Assembly (NCBI GenBank): GCA_012934845.2
Contig: WNNJ02000171.1
Location: 62,001-126,000, forward strand
Origin: Pomphorhynchus laevis
Lineage: Eukaryota; Acanthocephala; Palaeacanthocephala; Echinorhynchida; Pomphorhynchidae
DNA: 64,000 nt
Reading direction: 5' to 3'
The position numbers and the translations under genes were made by a program. The notes beneath the pieces are model-generated. The model made no database searches and was not told the origin of the DNA. It saw nothing but the letters and a program-made list of their open reading frames with translations. Shown piece by piece: positions 63,322-64,000 of the stretch (positions are counted from its first letter, which is position 1; each line of letters begins with the position of its first letter).

Positions 63322-64000
63322 CCCCTTTCACCACCACGCATAGTTTCCGCCTCGGCCTCCTAAACACTAGATCTATTATCCATAAATCCGATCTTATCCT
63401 CAACCTATTCACTAAGCAATCCATCGACCTCCTCAGCCTCACCGAACCCTGGCACTACGATTCCGACGACATCTCAATTCGCCGTTTGCTCTCTACCGGT
63501 TGCTCACTAGTCGAATCCATCCGCCCCCTCAGCTCATATAATTCTAAATTCTATAATCATGGGGGCATTGTCGCATTCGCCTGTTACTCAGCGTCTCTTC
63601 GCAAAATCATTCCCCCTTTTAGTTTTTGCTCTTTTAAATTGCTCACTTGTCGTTCTTCTAGTCTGATCACTCTGGATCTCGCTATTAGATACCGTCCTGG
63701 TTCATCATCTCCTACCTCTTTATTTTTTACTGAACTCGCTGACCTCCTTTCACACTTTTCTTTGTCCTCAATCTCTTCACACTCTCTTGACGACTTTAAC
63801 ATCCGCCTTGCAAGACCCTCTTCCACTGATTCCATCCGGTTCATCAACATTCTATCCAACTACAAATACAAACTTATCTCCACTGCCCCACACATATCCT
63901 TGGTGGGGTTCTCGACATCATAGCTGTCCTCCGTTGTTTTGATGCTTCCACCTCACTGTATATCTCCGATCCTGGTATATCCGATCACTTTCTTGTCACC
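63285..64000 (+). pseudogene. LINE C2 ORF2, N-terminal endonuclease part
   Basis: MALHLPYVSSPLAPFTTTHS, LLNTRSIIHKSDLILN, SLTEPWHYDSDD, NHGGIVAFACY, RYRPGSSSPTSLF, LDDFNIRLARP, then a frameshift near 63890 and ISDPGISDHFLVT at the window end. The GDFN box reads DDFN. The RT lies beyond the window. Confidence 0.82.

Larger units (their letters stand above)
62100..64000 (+). mobile_element. LINE C2, 5' part (continues beyond the window)
   Basis: The 5' leader has TTGATTATAACTACTTACAA (twice in part near 62100-62145). ORF1 remnants run 62339-63321 and ORF2 from 63285 to the window end. It is better preserved than C1 and shows the pogo target site of C1 uninterrupted near 63505. Confidence 0.85.

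Overview
This window is animal nuclear DNA, and almost all of it is transposable-element debris. The only gene I would assign to the host is a mitochondrial ATP synthase c-subunit precursor (57692-58132, +), whose 75-residue mature part is of standard animal type. The surroundings point to an invertebrate with an AT-rich genome: many CR1/L2-like LINEs, Penelope-like elements (PLEs), one hAT and one pogo-type DNA transposon, a tRNA-headed SINE and gypsy fossils. I cannot name the phylum.

Layout. 95-3560: LINE family D. 5066-9715: LINE A1, almost full length, with an unbroken 966-aa ORF2. 9720-16640: a mosaic of a decayed LINE, a 165-bp-arm inverted repeat, two PLE pieces, a gypsy fossil, LINE B and A pieces and, on the minus strand at 16584-16634, a textbook type I hammerhead ribozyme. 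17600-21945: two minus-strand D copies. 23330-25490: gypsy and PLE fossils (-). 25555-35640: LINE B1, split by a nested, chimeric LINE A2 (28865-34770). 35640-37060: hairpins and a SINE. 37064-38331 and 44600-46270: fragments of an RT-linked element E with a nuclease-like C-terminus. 38332-40499: a hAT element with an open 604-aa transposase. 40600-43885: LINE A3 (-). 46830-52790: LINE C1, split by a pogo-type transposon (48149-50064) with perfect terminal repeats. 52860-57270: LINE B pieces and a foldback. 57353-58880: the ATP synthase gene between two foldbacks that carry hammerhead-like cores. 59337-61790: the most complete PLE. 62100-64000: LINE C2, running off the window.

How the parts fit together. 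The LINEs fall into A, C and B (CR1/L2-like; ORF1 with a half PHD-like finger, a Ser/Thr/Pro-rich linker and an RNA-binding-like domain; ORF2 with APE endonuclease and RT) and D (gag-like ORF1 with zinc knuckles). Copies of A and C end in the same small stem-loop, and one base pair of it has changed on both sides between copies. This suggests an RNA handle read by the RT. The three PLE tails share another conserved fold.

The most interesting theme is self-cleaving-ribozyme-like RNA: one complete hammerhead, one SINE-embedded relative, and several copies inside foldbacks around the host gene. Hammerheads in PLEs and in small retrozymes are known. What looks undescribed here is their spread into a tRNA-SINE and paired inverted repeats in the same locus. 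All of this comes from reading the sequence by eye; no search or folding program was run.
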